A DNA stretch of 64,000 bases from Photobacterium frigidiphilum. GTDB taxonomy: Bacteria > Pseudomonadota > Gammaproteobacteria > Enterobacterales > Vibrionaceae. This document shows, one piece after another, positions 54,761 to 63,567 of this stretch (its first letter is position 1; each line of letters opens with the position of its first letter). The DNA is taken from assembly GCF_003025615.1 (NCBI RefSeq), contig NZ_PYMJ01000035.1:1-64000 (forward strand), written 5' to 3'. The notes under the pieces are model-generated. The model was not told where the DNA came from. It saw only the letters and a program-made list of their open reading frames with translations, and did not search any database. A program made the position numbers and the translations under genes.

Positions 54761-55741
54761 TTACTTATCAGTCTTTTCGCTTAGATTCCAAACATAGGCA
54801 GAAATTAGCTGAATTTTCTCTTCACCTAACACATCTTTCCATGCTGGCATTACACCATGACGACCATGCATAATAGTAGCTTCAACTGCACGACGAGAAC
54901 CACCGTACAACCAGATATTATCCGTTAAGTCAGGTGCACCAAACGCAGGGTTACCTTTACCATCCGTACCGTGACATGCAGCACATACAACAAAACGACT
55001 TTTACCCGCTGCTGCTTCTTTTGCATTCACTTTACGACCCGATAGACCAAGAACATAACTTGTTACTTCTTTAACGCCATCTTCACCGAGTGCATCACCC
55101 CAAGCAGGCATGACACCTTGACGACCTTCCATGATGGTTGTTTTGATAGTTTCTGCTTCACCACCATATAACCATGCATTGTCAGTCAAGCTAGGGTATC
55201 CAGCTTGGCCACGAGCATCTGAACCATGACATTGTGAACAGTTCTGAATAAACAGACGCTGGCCTACTTTAATCGCTTCTGAATTAGCGGCGATATCAGT
55301 AATAGGAAGTAGGGTATTGCCTGAGGTGTCGTAAGCTAGAGTTTTGAATGTTTCACCGTATCTAGCCTCGGCTTCATCCAATTCTCTTGCGTACTGATTC
55401 AACTGTTTGTTCTGCTGAGCATTAGCAAGTGATGCCTTTGACTCTTCAAGTGAACGAACAGTTTGGTCAGAACTTGTCCAGCCTAAAAAGCCTTTGTAGT
55501 TACCTAACCCTGGGTAAAGGAAAAGGTAAAGTACAGCAAAGGCAATTGTGGCCCAAAACATGTACGACCACCACTTGGGCAGTGGGTTGTTAATTTCACG
55601 AATACCATCGTATTCGTGTCCCATATCTTCACCTTCTTCGACACCCATCTTGTCGCGGCTACACCAAAAAAGTAGGCAACCGACACCGACTAAACTGCCA
55701 ATAGTGATGATAGAGATCCATAGGCTCCAAAACGTACTCAT
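54761..55741 (-). CDS. ccoP: cbb3-type cytochrome c oxidase diheme subunit CcoP
   Basis: The protein has 326 residues. Two N-terminal helices (FWSLWISIITIGSLVGVGCLLFWC and WWSYMFWATIAFAVLYLFLYPG), then NYKGFLGWTSSDQ. Two c-type heme sites are CSQCHG and CAACHG, each with a downstream methionine (VMPAWGDALGE, VMPAWKDVLGE). It passes electrons towards CcoO. It follows ccoQ by a few bases. Confidence 0.95.
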   Translation of the reverse strand: MSTFWSLWISIITIGSLVGVGCLLFWCSRDKMGVEEGEDMGHEYDGIREINNPLPKWWSYMFWATIAFAVLYLFLYPGLGNYKGFLGWTSSDQTVRSLEESKASLANAQQNKQLNQYARELDEAEARYGETFKTLAYDTSGNTLLPITDIAANSEAIKVGQRLFIQNCSQCHGSDARGQAGYPSLTDNAWLYGGEAETIKTTIMEGRQGVMPAWGDALGEDGVKEVTSYVLGLSGRKVNAKEAAAGKSRFVVCAACHGTDGKGNPAFGAPDLTDNIWLYGGSRRAVEATIMHGRHGVMPAWKDVLGEEKIQLISAYVWNLSEKTDK

Positions 55742-55746
55742 GCTTC

Positions 55747-55920
55747 CTAGCTCCTGTCTTTCTCACGCGTGGCCAAATCTTGTTCTTCATCAGCAAACAC
55801 AAGGTTTGCTGCTTCACTGAACTCAGACTTGCGGCGCTTGCTATAAGCCCAAAGGATAATACCAATAAAGCTAATGAACAGCACAACAGTCCAGACGCTG
55901 TGAACAGTTATAATATCCAT
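55747..55920 (-). CDS. ccoQ: cbb3-type cytochrome c oxidase subunit CcoQ
   Basis: A 57-residue protein starting MDIITVHSVWTVVLFISF, with one membrane helix, then WAYSKRRKSEFSEAANLVF and a charged tail. This is the CcoQ (FixQ) pattern. It lies in the expected place between ccoO and ccoP, with AAGGAG seven bases upstream of its ATG. CcoQ stabilises the complex. It is short and easy to miss in gene calls. Confidence 0.93.
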   Translation of the reverse strand: MDIITVHSVWTVVLFISFIGIILWAYSKRRKSEFSEAANLVFADEEQDLATREKDRS

Positions 55921-55929
55921 GATATCTCC

Positions 55930-56538
55930 TTATTTCATCGCGTGACCAAGAGACTGAAGGTAAGCAATAACTGCATCCATTTCAGTCTTGCCTTTAACGT
56001 CATCACCAGCGCTGGCAACTTGCTCGTCAGTGTACGGAACACCGAAGTTATCTTTAAAGATTGCAAGTTTCTTAGAAGTTAATTTACCGTCAAGTACATT
56101 CTCTTCCAGCCATGGGAAACCAGGCATATTTGATTCAGGAACAACAGCGCGAGGATCACGAAGGTGCACACGGTGCCAATCGTCAGAATAACGTTGACCA
56201 ACACGTGCCAAATCAGGACCTGTACGTTTTGAGCCCCATAAGAATGGGTGTTCCCACACACTTTCACCCGCGACAGAATAGTGACCATAGCGCTCTGTTT
56301 CAGAACGGAATGGACGAATCATTTGGCTGTGACAAACGTTACAGCCTTCGCGAATGTAAATATCACGACCTTCCATCTCTAATGCCGTATAAGGGCGAAG
56401 GTTAGCTACTGGCTCAGTAGTTTGCTCTTGATAAATAAGCGGCGTAATTTCAACCAGCGCACCAAAGCTAATAGCGATGATGATAAGGATTGCCAAAAGA
56501 CCGACATTTTTTTCAACTATTGCGTGACGATTACTCAT
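55930..56538 (-). CDS. ccoO: cbb3-type cytochrome c oxidase monoheme subunit CcoO
   Basis: The protein has 202 residues. One N-terminal helix ([23 protein letters not shown]), then [29 protein letters not shown] with the heme c site, and [19 protein letters not shown] late methionine in NMPGF provides the second heme ligand. It is encoded between ccoN and ccoQ. Confidence 0.95.
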   Translation of the reverse strand: MSNRHAIVEKNVGLLAILIIIAISFGALVEITPLIYQEQTTEPVANLRPYTALEMEGRDIYIREGCNVCHSQMIRPFRSETERYGHYSVAGESVWEHPFLWGSKRTGPDLARVGQRYSDDWHRVHLRDPRAVVPESNMPGFPWLEENVLDGKLTSKKLAIFKDNFGVPYTDEQVASAGDDVKGKTEMDAVIAYLQSLGHAMK

Positions 56539-56550
56539 CTGTCGAACTCC

Positions 56551-57978
56551 TTATGCTGGTTGTTCAATTGCTTTTAGGCTTTCTTTTGGTGCTGAAATTG
56601 TTTTGTATGCGTTATACGCAAGCAAGAACATGCCAGACAAGAAGATTAACCCGCCAACAAAGCGAACAAAGTAGAACGGATAAGAGGCTTGCAGCGATTC
56701 AACGAAGCTGTAAGTCAATGTACCGTCGGTATTTACTGCACGCCACATCAGGCCTTGCATCACACCAGAAATCCACATTGCTACGATATATAGTACCGTA
56801 CCAATTGTTGCTAACCAGAAGTGAACGTTGATCAGTTTGATCGAATACATACGCTCTTGGCCGAACAGTTTAGGGATTAGGTGATACACAGAACCGATAG
56901 AAACCATCGCAACCCAACCTAAAGCACCAGAGTGAACATGACCAATGGTCCAGTCCGTGTAGTGAGATAGGGCGTTTACTGTTTTAATTGCCATCATTGG
57001 GCCTTCGAAGGTAGACATACCGTAGAAAGACAACGAAACAACAAGGAAACGCAAAATCGGATCGTAACGAAGTTTATGCCACGCACCAGATAAGGTCATG
57101 ATACCGTTGATCATCCCGCCCCAAGAAGGTGCGAATAAAACAAGCGACATCACCATACCTAACGACTGAGTCCAGTCAGGTAGTGCTGTGTAATGAAGGT
57201 GGTGAGGACCAGCCCAGATGTACAGAGAAATTAGTGCCCAGAAGTGTACGATAGATAAGCGATACGAGTAAACAGGACGACCCGCTTGCTTTGGTACGAA
57301 GTAATACATCATACCCAAGAAGCCCGCAGTAAGCAGGAAGCCTACAGCGTTATGACCGTACCACCACTGAATCATTGCATCCACAGCGCCAGAGTAAATC
57401 GAATACGACTTACTTATTGAAACTGGAATAGCAAGGTTGTTCACAATGTGAAGTACCGCTACCGTTAGAATGAAGGCACCGAAGAACCAGTTCGCAACAT
57501 AAATGTGCGACGTGTTTCTTTTAATCATTGTACCGAAAAAGACAATGGCATAGGCTACCCATACAACTGCAATAGCGATACCAATCGGCCATTCCAGTTC
57601 TGCGTATTCTTTACCTGTGGTCCATCCCATTGGCAATGTAATTGCCGCTGAAATGATTATTGCTTGCCAACCCCAAAAGGTAAACGCGGCTAACTTCCCA
57701 CCGAATAATCTTGTTTGACATGTACGTTGTACTACGTAATAAGACGTAGCAAATAACGCACTAGTACCAAATGCGAAAATTACTGCATTAGTATGCAGTG
57801 GACGCAAACGGCTGTATGTCAACCAAGGAGTATCGAAGTTTAGCGCCGGCCATACCAGCTGAGCTGCAATCAATACACCAACGCTCATACCGACAATTCC
57901 CCATAGTATGGTAGCTAGGGTAAATTGACGAACGACCGTATAGTTATAGTTTTGTTCAAGCTGCTTTACTTGGCTCAT
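56551..57978 (-). CDS. ccoN: cbb3-type cytochrome c oxidase catalytic subunit CcoN
   Basis: A 475-residue protein with 12 helices. Heme and Cu(B) histidines appear in [54 protein letters not shown] and [14 protein letters not shown]. It reduces O2 to water with high affinity. It is the first gene of ccoNOQP, with about 270 bp to the divergent gene at 58250. Confidence 0.96.
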   Translation of the reverse strand: MSQVKQLEQNYNYTVVRQFTLATILWGIVGMSVGVLIAAQLVWPALNFDTPWLTYSRLRPLHTNAVIFAFGTSALFATSYYVVQRTCQTRLFGGKLAAFTFWGWQAIIISAAITLPMGWTTGKEYAELEWPIGIAIAVVWVAYAIVFFGTMIKRNTSHIYVANWFFGAFILTVAVLHIVNNLAIPVSISKSYSIYSGAVDAMIQWWYGHNAVGFLLTAGFLGMMYYFVPKQAGRPVYSYRLSIVHFWALISLYIWAGPHHLHYTALPDWTQSLGMVMSLVLFAPSWGGMINGIMTLSGAWHKLRYDPILRFLVVSLSFYGMSTFEGPMMAIKTVNALSHYTDWTIGHVHSGALGWVAMVSIGSVYHLIPKLFGQERMYSIKLINVHFWLATIGTVLYIVAMWISGVMQGLMWRAVNTDGTLTYSFVESLQASYPFYFVRFVGGLIFLSGMFLLAYNAYKTISAPKESLKAIEQPA

Positions 57979-58073
57979 GTTGCTACTTCCACTATATATT
58001 GTTCAACTACACTTTATTTCCTTGTGCGAACAACAAGTTGTCGCAATGCCACCCAAAGCTTATTGATAGCCTT

Positions 58074-58090
58074 GTTGTTTTATAAACAAC
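58074..58090. promoter_or_regulatory. palindrome in the ccoN promoter region
   Basis: GTTGTTTTATAAACAAC is a 7-3-7 perfect inverted repeat about 95 bp upstream of ccoN, a possible operator. No good FNR consensus was found between ccoN and 58250. Confidence 0.45.
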
Positions 58091-58249
58091 TCAACAATCA
58101 AATTGCTATTTTATTGTAAAAGTGGCATTTTCATTGCGCATAATACGTTAGTTAACAAACGATTGACAGGCTGATGCCCACACATTGTTTACGGTTAAGC
58201 AACATTTATGTGAAAACTTTGAACTCTGTAACACGAGATGAGTGTAATT

Positions 58250-58693
58250 ATGGCAGCAGAAAAATTAACAAAATCACGATTAATCCAAATTATTGTACTG
58301 ATGGCAGTGCTCATTTCAGCATTTGTTTGGAGAACAGTTACCTATGAAGAGGTGCAATCAGTAGAACAAAAGGCTATTCACTGTGTAATAAGTGAAGAAA
58401 AGTGCTTAATTGTTGAACAGAGCGAGGCTACAGATATAACATTAACCCCATTACCTGCTAAAGCTGAGTCGCCACTTTCTCTACAAATCGGCAACATTGA
58501 TGTTAAACCAGTAGGTGTTGTTGAGGGTGTCGATATGTTTATGGGTACAATCCCCGTCGTTTTTGAACAAAAAGGCGAGTATTGGGTGGGGAATTTTAGT
58601 GTTCCAGCCTGTATTCATGATGAAATGGATTGGAAAGCAACAATTACGCAAGGAAATCAAACCACAATAGCTACATTCACCGTGAAAAAATGA
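58250..58693 (+). CDS. single-pass membrane protein of unknown function, divergent from ccoN
   Basis: The protein has 147 residues. One N-terminal helix (LIQIIVLMAVLISAFVW), then a periplasmic domain with three cysteines (AIHCVISEEKCLIVEQ and PACIHDE). It resembles uncharacterised Vibrionaceae genes next to ccoN. A role linked to the oxidase is inferred from position only. Start 58250 is chosen with GAG upstream. The ATG at 58238 is also in frame. Confidence 0.6.
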   Translation: MAAEKLTKSRLIQIIVLMAVLISAFVWRTVTYEEVQSVEQKAIHCVISEEKCLIVEQSEATDITLTPLPAKAESPLSLQIGNIDVKPVGVVEGVDMFMGTIPVVFEQKGEYWVGNFSVPACIHDEMDWKATITQGNQTTIATFTVKK

Positions 58694-58785
58694 TTAACAT
58701 TCAAACGGTTTAAATGTTAATCATGTGGTTCTGTTCGGCTTGATTGCACCAGTCTTATTTTAACAAAATAAAAACTAAACATTAG

Positions 58786-58825
58786 AAAGCAATAAGTCCC
58801 CAAATAGGCTTATTGCTTTGGTTTT
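58786..58825 (+). terminator. terminator between 58250 gene and SDR gene
   Basis: An 11-bp stem AAAGCAATAAG/CTTATTGCTTT with a 12-nt loop, then GGTTTTC, between convergent genes. Confidence 0.7.
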
Positions 58826-58843
58826 CTGCATGTAATAATTATC

Positions 58844-59599
58844 TTATTCGACGTAAATCATTTTCTTTGTCATTCCACCATCAACAGTGAAATTTTGCCC
58901 TGTAATAAAGCCAGACTGTTCACTAAGAAGAAAATTAACGATTGCAGCAGTATCAGTTACATCGCCAACTCGACCAACAGGATGTTGGTTAGAATCTACA
59001 TCCCTTAGTGGTTCATTGGTTGTGTTAATCCAACCGGGAGAAACACAATTAACTCTAATCTCGGGCCCTAAACTGTTTGCTAGTGCGTGCGTTAAAGCCA
59101 CTAAGCCACCCTTGGAAGCACTGTATAATTCCGTATTAGGTTCAGATTGTTGCGCGCGAGTAGAGCTAATATTGACGATGGAACCTTTCGCTTTTTTTAA
59201 TAAAGGTAAACATAGTTTACTCATCAATAATGGCGCAGTAAGGTTAATGTTCAGAACCCGATGCCATTCTATTAAGTCTAATTCTTCAAGCGGTGAATTG
59301 TAGGGATTGGAGATAGCAGCATTATTGATTAAGCCATTTAGATGACCATACTGTGTCGTGATCTCTTTAATGATCAACGACATTTCAGTTTCATTAGAAA
59401 CATCAGCACATCGGAAGCGAATACGAGGCTCCTCAGAAACTAATTTAAACCCCGCATTTTCATCAATATCAACCGCGATAACAATTGTCTCATTTCCACT
59501 GGTGCTATTTGTCGCAGGGCTGCTCTCAACTAAGAATTCGCAAATTCCTTTACCTATGCCATTCGCGCCGCCTGTTACCAAAATTACTTGATTAGCCAT
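58844..59599 (-). CDS. SDR family NAD(P)-dependent oxidoreductase
   Basis: A 251-residue classical SDR. Cofactor motif TGGANGIGKGI, NNAAIS, catalytic Ser in IVNISSTRA, YSASKGG (YxxxK) and CVSPGWINTTNEP. It ends in GFITGQNFTVDGGM, the usual SDR C-terminus. The substrate is unknown. It stands alone between the cco locus and the FIST gene. Confidence 0.88.
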   Translation of the reverse strand: MANQVILVTGGANGIGKGICEFLVESSPATNSTSGNETIVIAVDIDENAGFKLVSEEPRIRFRCADVSNETEMSLIIKEITTQYGHLNGLINNAAISNPYNSPLEELDLIEWHRVLNINLTAPLLMSKLCLPLLKKAKGSIVNISSTRAQQSEPNTELYSASKGGLVALTHALANSLGPEIRVNCVSPGWINTTNEPLRDVDSNQHPVGRVGDVTDTAAIVNFLLSEQSGFITGQNFTVDGGMTKKMIYVE

Positions 59600-59756
59600 T
59601 GCATCCCTTCATTTGCAGCATATTCGAAAGATGATAATGAATAACGGCAAAAACAAAGCAGACTTTAATCAAAAAACCATAAAAAACTCAATCCTTTGCT
59701 GGATGCAAATGTAATAATGTTACTTATGTAGAAAAGTAATGACAGAAAGAAGAATA

Positions 59757-60947
59757 ATGGATATCGCAACCAGCATCTCTGCTATTAATTCATCTGAAAA
59801 CGCTATTTTAGATGCAATTTGCAAATTACAGCAAAAAATCACGAACCCTAAGTTAGTCTTGGCGTATTTTTCAGAGCACCATGATGAAATTCTGATTAAG
59901 AACATATTGCATGAACAATACCCTGACGCCCAAGTCTTGGGGTGTTCATCTTGCCGAGGAGTCATGACTGACGAGGGTTATAACTATGGCGATAGCATTG
60001 CTTTATGGGCTATGTGTGATTACAACGGTGCATTTGGAACTGCGTTAGTTTCTACTAATCAATCTCCATTCGAAATGGCTCAGCAAGCGGTATTAAGAGC
60101 AATAGAGAATAGTGGACGCCCTGGCGAACTTCCGGCATTGATTTTGCTTCATGCCACTCCAGGGAATGAAGAAGATGTTATTAAAGGTATTGAGCATGAG
60201 TTAGGCGCGTCAATACCAATTATTGGCGGTAGTGCGGCGGATGATTTTGTTAGCGGAAATTGGAAGCTATTTACTCATGAGCATACCAGTCAGCATGGGG
60301 TAGGTGTTTGTGTATTTTACCCATCTTGCCAAGTAAGTTATTCGTTTCATTCTGGCTATGCCAATACCAATCAATCAGCGGTTGTGACAAAAGTTGAAGG
60401 CCGAGAGATTGTTGAATTAGATAACGAACCCGCTATAAATATTTATGAAAAATGGTTAGACAAAGATCTAAGTCAAGCAAGTAATATCATTAACGAGAGT
60501 AGCCTTAACCCCTTAGGGCGCGTGGTGGGGAAAGTGCATGAGCTCGAATATTACAAACTTGCGCATCCACTAAAAGTGACAGAACGCGGTGGAATAGAGC
60601 TTTTCGCAACGGTAGAAGAATCTGAAACCGTTTTTTGTATGATGGGAACCGATGAGCGTCTAATTACCAGGGCGGGTAGAGTGATTGACTCAGCCAATGA
60701 TGTTGGCAGGAAAGGCGAATTAGACCCTATTGGTGGCATTACCATTTACTGCGCTGGTTGCATGTTAAAAGTTCAAGACAGAATGCATGAAGTCGCCAGT
60801 TATGTGAATCACGCCATGCATCAAGCTCCGTTTGTTAGTCCTTTTACTTTTGGAGAGCAAGGGCAGTTTATTGGTGGTGAAAACGCTCATGGAAACTTAA
60901 TGATTTCCGCCGTTCTTTTTCATAGGGATGAGTATGCTAAATTCTGA
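59757..60947 (+). CDS. FIST domain protein, candidate NosP-type NO sensor
   Basis: A 396-residue soluble protein. The N-terminal FIST domain (about residues 25-215) includes LVLAYFSEHHDEILIKNILHEQYPDAQVLGCSSCRGVMTDEGY and GASIPIIGGSAADDF. The FIST_C domain (about 225-375) includes YEKWLDKDLSQASN and GGITIYCAGCMLKVQDRMHEVASYVNHAM. FIST proteins co-cistronic with hybrid kinases are known as NosP, heme proteins that control the kinase with nitric oxide. Heme binding here is unproven. ATG 59757 is preferred; 59739 is also in frame. Overlaps the kinase gene. Confidence 0.82.
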   Translation: MDIATSISAINSSENAILDAICKLQQKITNPKLVLAYFSEHHDEILIKNILHEQYPDAQVLGCSSCRGVMTDEGYNYGDSIALWAMCDYNGAFGTALVSTNQSPFEMAQQAVLRAIENSGRPGELPALILLHATPGNEEDVIKGIEHELGASIPIIGGSAADDFVSGNWKLFTHEHTSQHGVGVCVFYPSCQVSYSFHSGYANTNQSAVVTKVEGREIVELDNEPAINIYEKWLDKDLSQASNIINESSLNPLGRVVGKVHELEYYKLAHPLKVTERGGIELFATVEESETVFCMMGTDERLITRAGRVIDSANDVGRKGELDPIGGITIYCAGCMLKVQDRMHEVASYVNHAMHQAPFVSPFTFGEQGQFIGGENAHGNLMISAVLFHRDEYAKF

Positions 60948-63009
60948 GTCTGAAAAATTACAAGAGACATTACTTGACTTGCTACGAAGCCAAGAAAGAG
61001 AGTGTCAATTACGTGAAGAAAATTCAGCTATTCTAGCGGGTATTTCCGCAATGGCGGGCGCAAACAATAAACGTCAAGTATTCAATAGCTTATTATCTGT
61101 ATTGCGAAAGTACATAGGCTTTGAGCACGCACTTGCCCTTACTCGCGACGACGAAACTGGCCCGCTAAGAGAACTCGTTACAACATGTAGTGCATTTGAA
61201 TCAAGTTCATGGACCATTGATAGAACATTTGTACGTTGTATTAACGGTGAAAGTATCGCTTTATTTTCCCCAAAAGATGTTACAGAGTTTAAAGAGGTCT
61301 CTCCTCAAATACTCGAATACTGTAATTCAGCGTTAATGACGGGAGTGAAAGTTAGCTCTGGCGATGCTGTACTATTATTTGTGCATTCTAAAAAAGGGCA
61401 ATTTACACCTCAGTGCCGAAGAGTGCTCGACAGATTTAGACCGTTATTAGAACGTGCAATCATCGATATTGATTATCGCGAACGTTTACAATCCTTAGTG
61501 ACAGCAAGAACACAAGAGCTCACACACAGCCAGCAACGATTTAAAGATTTTGCCAAAACAGTCGGGGATTGGTTTTGGGAAGTCGATACCGACTATCAAT
61601 TTACCTATATCTCGTCCCCGCATCTTGCTAACCATGTTATTGATAATGCCAACATATTAGATATCTTTGGTGAACAGTCTGAATTACGCGTTAAGTTATT
61701 AGAACAACTAAAAAGCAAAAAGACATTCGAAGATATTGAATGGAAATTACCTGAAGATGAAGGCGGTTTATGGATCACGCTAAGTGGGACACCTTACTTC
61801 AATAAACAAGGTAAATTATTGGGTTATCGCGGTACCGCAAAAGATATTACAAACAGAAAACAGCGTTTAGTTGAATTACAACTCGCTAGAAAACAAGCAG
61901 AAACCGCGAATAACGCAAAATCTGAATTCCTAGCAATGATGAGCCATGAAATACGCACACCATTAAATGCTGTGCTGGGTTTAATGGACACGTTAGTTGA
62001 TTCTGGGCTCAACAGTAAACAAATGGAGTGGGTGAGTCAGATGGAACAATCTGCTCAATTGCTACTTACCATTATCAATGACATCCTCGATTTATCACGG
62101 ATTGAGTCAGGTAAATTTGAGTTATTCAATACAGAGATATGTATTGCAGATAGTATTAATCTCGTCGTTAACCAACTAAACGAACAAGCAAAAAGAAAAA
62201 ATATCACCTTAACGACGACAATCGGTTCATCTGTACCAGACAGCATGTTAGGTGATAAAAATCGAATAACTCAAGTCATGTTCAATCTTATCGGGAATGC
62301 AATAAAATTCACCAATGTTGGTTCTGTTAGAGTCTCTGTAAAAGCAGTTAACAATCATATTGAGATTGCAGTTACCGATACAGGAATAGGCATAGCACCG
62401 TATGCACAAAAAACATTGTTTAATCCATTCATCCAAGCTGATGGAAGTATTACTCGGCGCTATGGTGGTACGGGTTTAGGTCTTGCAATTAGTATGCATC
62501 TAATCAAAAAAATGGATGGTAATATTTCATTAGATAGCATGCTAAATGTGGGCAGCTGTTTTACCGTATCGATACCAATAACATCTATAGTTAATACGAC
62601 AGAAAAAGAGCTACCAGAGCAATACCCAATATCAACGCGATCATTAAACATCTTGCTTGCGGAAGACAGCAACACGAATCAACTGGTTGCTAAATTAATG
62701 CTTGAAAAGCGTGGCCACCGAGTACAAATTGCAAATAATGGTGAGGAAGCTATAAAAGCCTTAGAAAATGATACACATTATTTCGATATTGTTTTGATGG
62801 ATATTTCAATGCCAGTACTTGATGGGATCCAAGCTACCAAGCTATTACGAGAAGAAGAGATCACCATACCAATCATTGCACTAACAGCAAACGCAATGCA
62901 GTGCGATCAAGTTGAATACAAAAAAGCTGGGATGAATGATTTCTTAGCTAAACCAATAAGAGCAATCGAGCTTAATCAAATACTGAGTAAATACCAGCAC
63001 ATTGCCTAA
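60934..63009 (+). CDS. hybrid sensor histidine kinase (GAF-PAS-HisKA-HATPase-REC), NahK/VpsV-like
   Basis: A 691-residue soluble protein. A short N-terminal coiled coil is followed by a GAF-like domain (about 35-180), a PAS domain (GDWFWEVDTDYQFTYIS, about 205-310), HisKA with H338 in MMSHEIRTPLN, an HATPase with N box NLIGNAIKF, DTGIGI and GGTGLGLAIS, and a receiver (LLAEDSNTNQLVA) with D623 in LMDISMP. No HPt domain, so it needs a separate phosphotransfer protein. The gene overlaps the FIST gene by 14 bases, indicating joint expression and a sensor-kinase pair. ATG 60928 is also possible. Confidence 0.88.
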   Translation: MLNSESEKLQETLLDLLRSQERECQLREENSAILAGISAMAGANNKRQVFNSLLSVLRKYIGFEHALALTRDDETGPLRELVTTCSAFESSSWTIDRTFVRCINGESIALFSPKDVTEFKEVSPQILEYCNSALMTGVKVSSGDAVLLFVHSKKGQFTPQCRRVLDRFRPLLERAIIDIDYRERLQSLVTARTQELTHSQQRFKDFAKTVGDWFWEVDTDYQFTYISSPHLANHVIDNANILDIFGEQSELRVKLLEQLKSKKTFEDIEWKLPEDEGGLWITLSGTPYFNKQGKLLGYRGTAKDITNRKQRLVELQLARKQAETANNAKSEFLAMMSHEIRTPLNAVLGLMDTLVDSGLNSKQMEWVSQMEQSAQLLLTIINDILDLSRIESGKFELFNTEICIADSINLVVNQLNEQAKRKNITLTTTIGSSVPDSMLGDKNRITQVMFNLIGNAIKFTNVGSVRVSVKAVNNHIEIAVTDTGIGIAPYAQKTLFNPFIQADGSITRRYGGTGLGLAISMHLIKKMDGNISLDSMLNVGSCFTVSIPITSIVNTTEKELPEQYPISTRSLNILLAEDSNTNQLVAKLMLEKRGHRVQIANNGEEAIKALENDTHYFDIVLMDISMPVLDGIQATKLLREEEITIPIIALTANAMQCDQVEYKKAGMNDFLAKPIRAIELNQILSKYQHIA

Positions 63010-63033
63010 ACGAGCTAAGAGCTTAATGATCTT

Positions 63034-63071
63034 ACAGAGCAGTTAAATGCTGTTGCACTTAACAGCTCTGT
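63034..63071 (+). terminator. stem-loop after the hybrid kinase gene
   Basis: ACAGAGCAGTTAA pairs with TTAACAGCTCTGT around a single A-A mismatch, with a 12-nt loop. There is no strong T-run, so it is a probable 3' end signal. Confidence 0.6.
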
Positions 63072-63258
63072 AATTAATACCAAACTTGAAGAACAAGGCA
63101 AACTGACCATTTGCAGAAGAGCTTAAAGTACGGTGCTAATTACCTATTTTATGGTAAATAGCCAATACTGTTAAATAGCACCGCATGAAACAACAAAAAG
63201 AAAGAGAGTAGAAAGAGAGGCTTAAATTAAGTCATTTGAATACGCCTTACTATATCCA

Positions 63259-63286
63259 ATTTAACATAATATACATAATGCGCACC
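63259..63286 (-). other. dif site (XerC/XerD chromosome dimer resolution site)
   Basis: On the minus strand the 28 bases comprise XerC arm GGTGCGCATTA, centre TGTATA and XerD arm TTATGTTAAAT. Compared with E. coli dif as I remember it there is one difference (in the XerC arm). Compared with V. cholerae dif1 there are two. This is where replicated chromosomes are resolved and marks the terminus of chromosome 1. Filamentous phages such as CTXphi integrate at this kind of site, and a phage gene follows 282 bp away. Confidence 0.92.
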
Positions 63287-63567
63287 GAGGGGTAGCTTTG
63301 TTAACATTTGAACGGCACTTACGAGTCACTAGCGAAACCTTTATTAATGAGGCTATTTAAAGGTTTGGAAACAGTTAGTTATCTCAACGCACCACGCTTT
63401 TCAGGATGTTCTCAAGCCGCTACGTTACGGACTGAATGAAAACCATGCTGATGTCGCTGATGTCGATATATGGGTAAAAATGGACTTTCCATCGTCGTCA
63501 TCAATTAATCATGCCGTTATCAATCGGAAATAACTTTCTAAATGGAAACAATTTTGCGAGGTATATC

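Larger units (their letters stand above)
63010..63567. other. intergenic region around dif
   Basis: No complete gene. It holds the kinase stem-loop (63034-63071), an 8-bp inverted repeat CGGTGCTA/TAGCACCG (63131-63138 and 63176-63183), the dif site, a stem AAACCTTTA/TAAAGGTTT near 63336-63366, and a 60-codon open frame at 63351-63533 without a start codon. Confidence 0.6.

Noticed and set aside
58074-58090. FNR box upstream of ccoN
   Set aside because: The palindrome does not fit TTGAT-N4-ATCAA, and no close match was found between ccoN and 58250.
63131-63183. Integron attC site
   Set aside because: No conserved R'/R'' core (GTTRRRY with RYYYAAC) was found and no integrase is in view.
63351-63533. 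A complete gene between dif and the phage gene
   Set aside because: Open for 60 codons but has no start codon near its beginning, no ribosome site and no recognised motif; kept only as a possible remnant.
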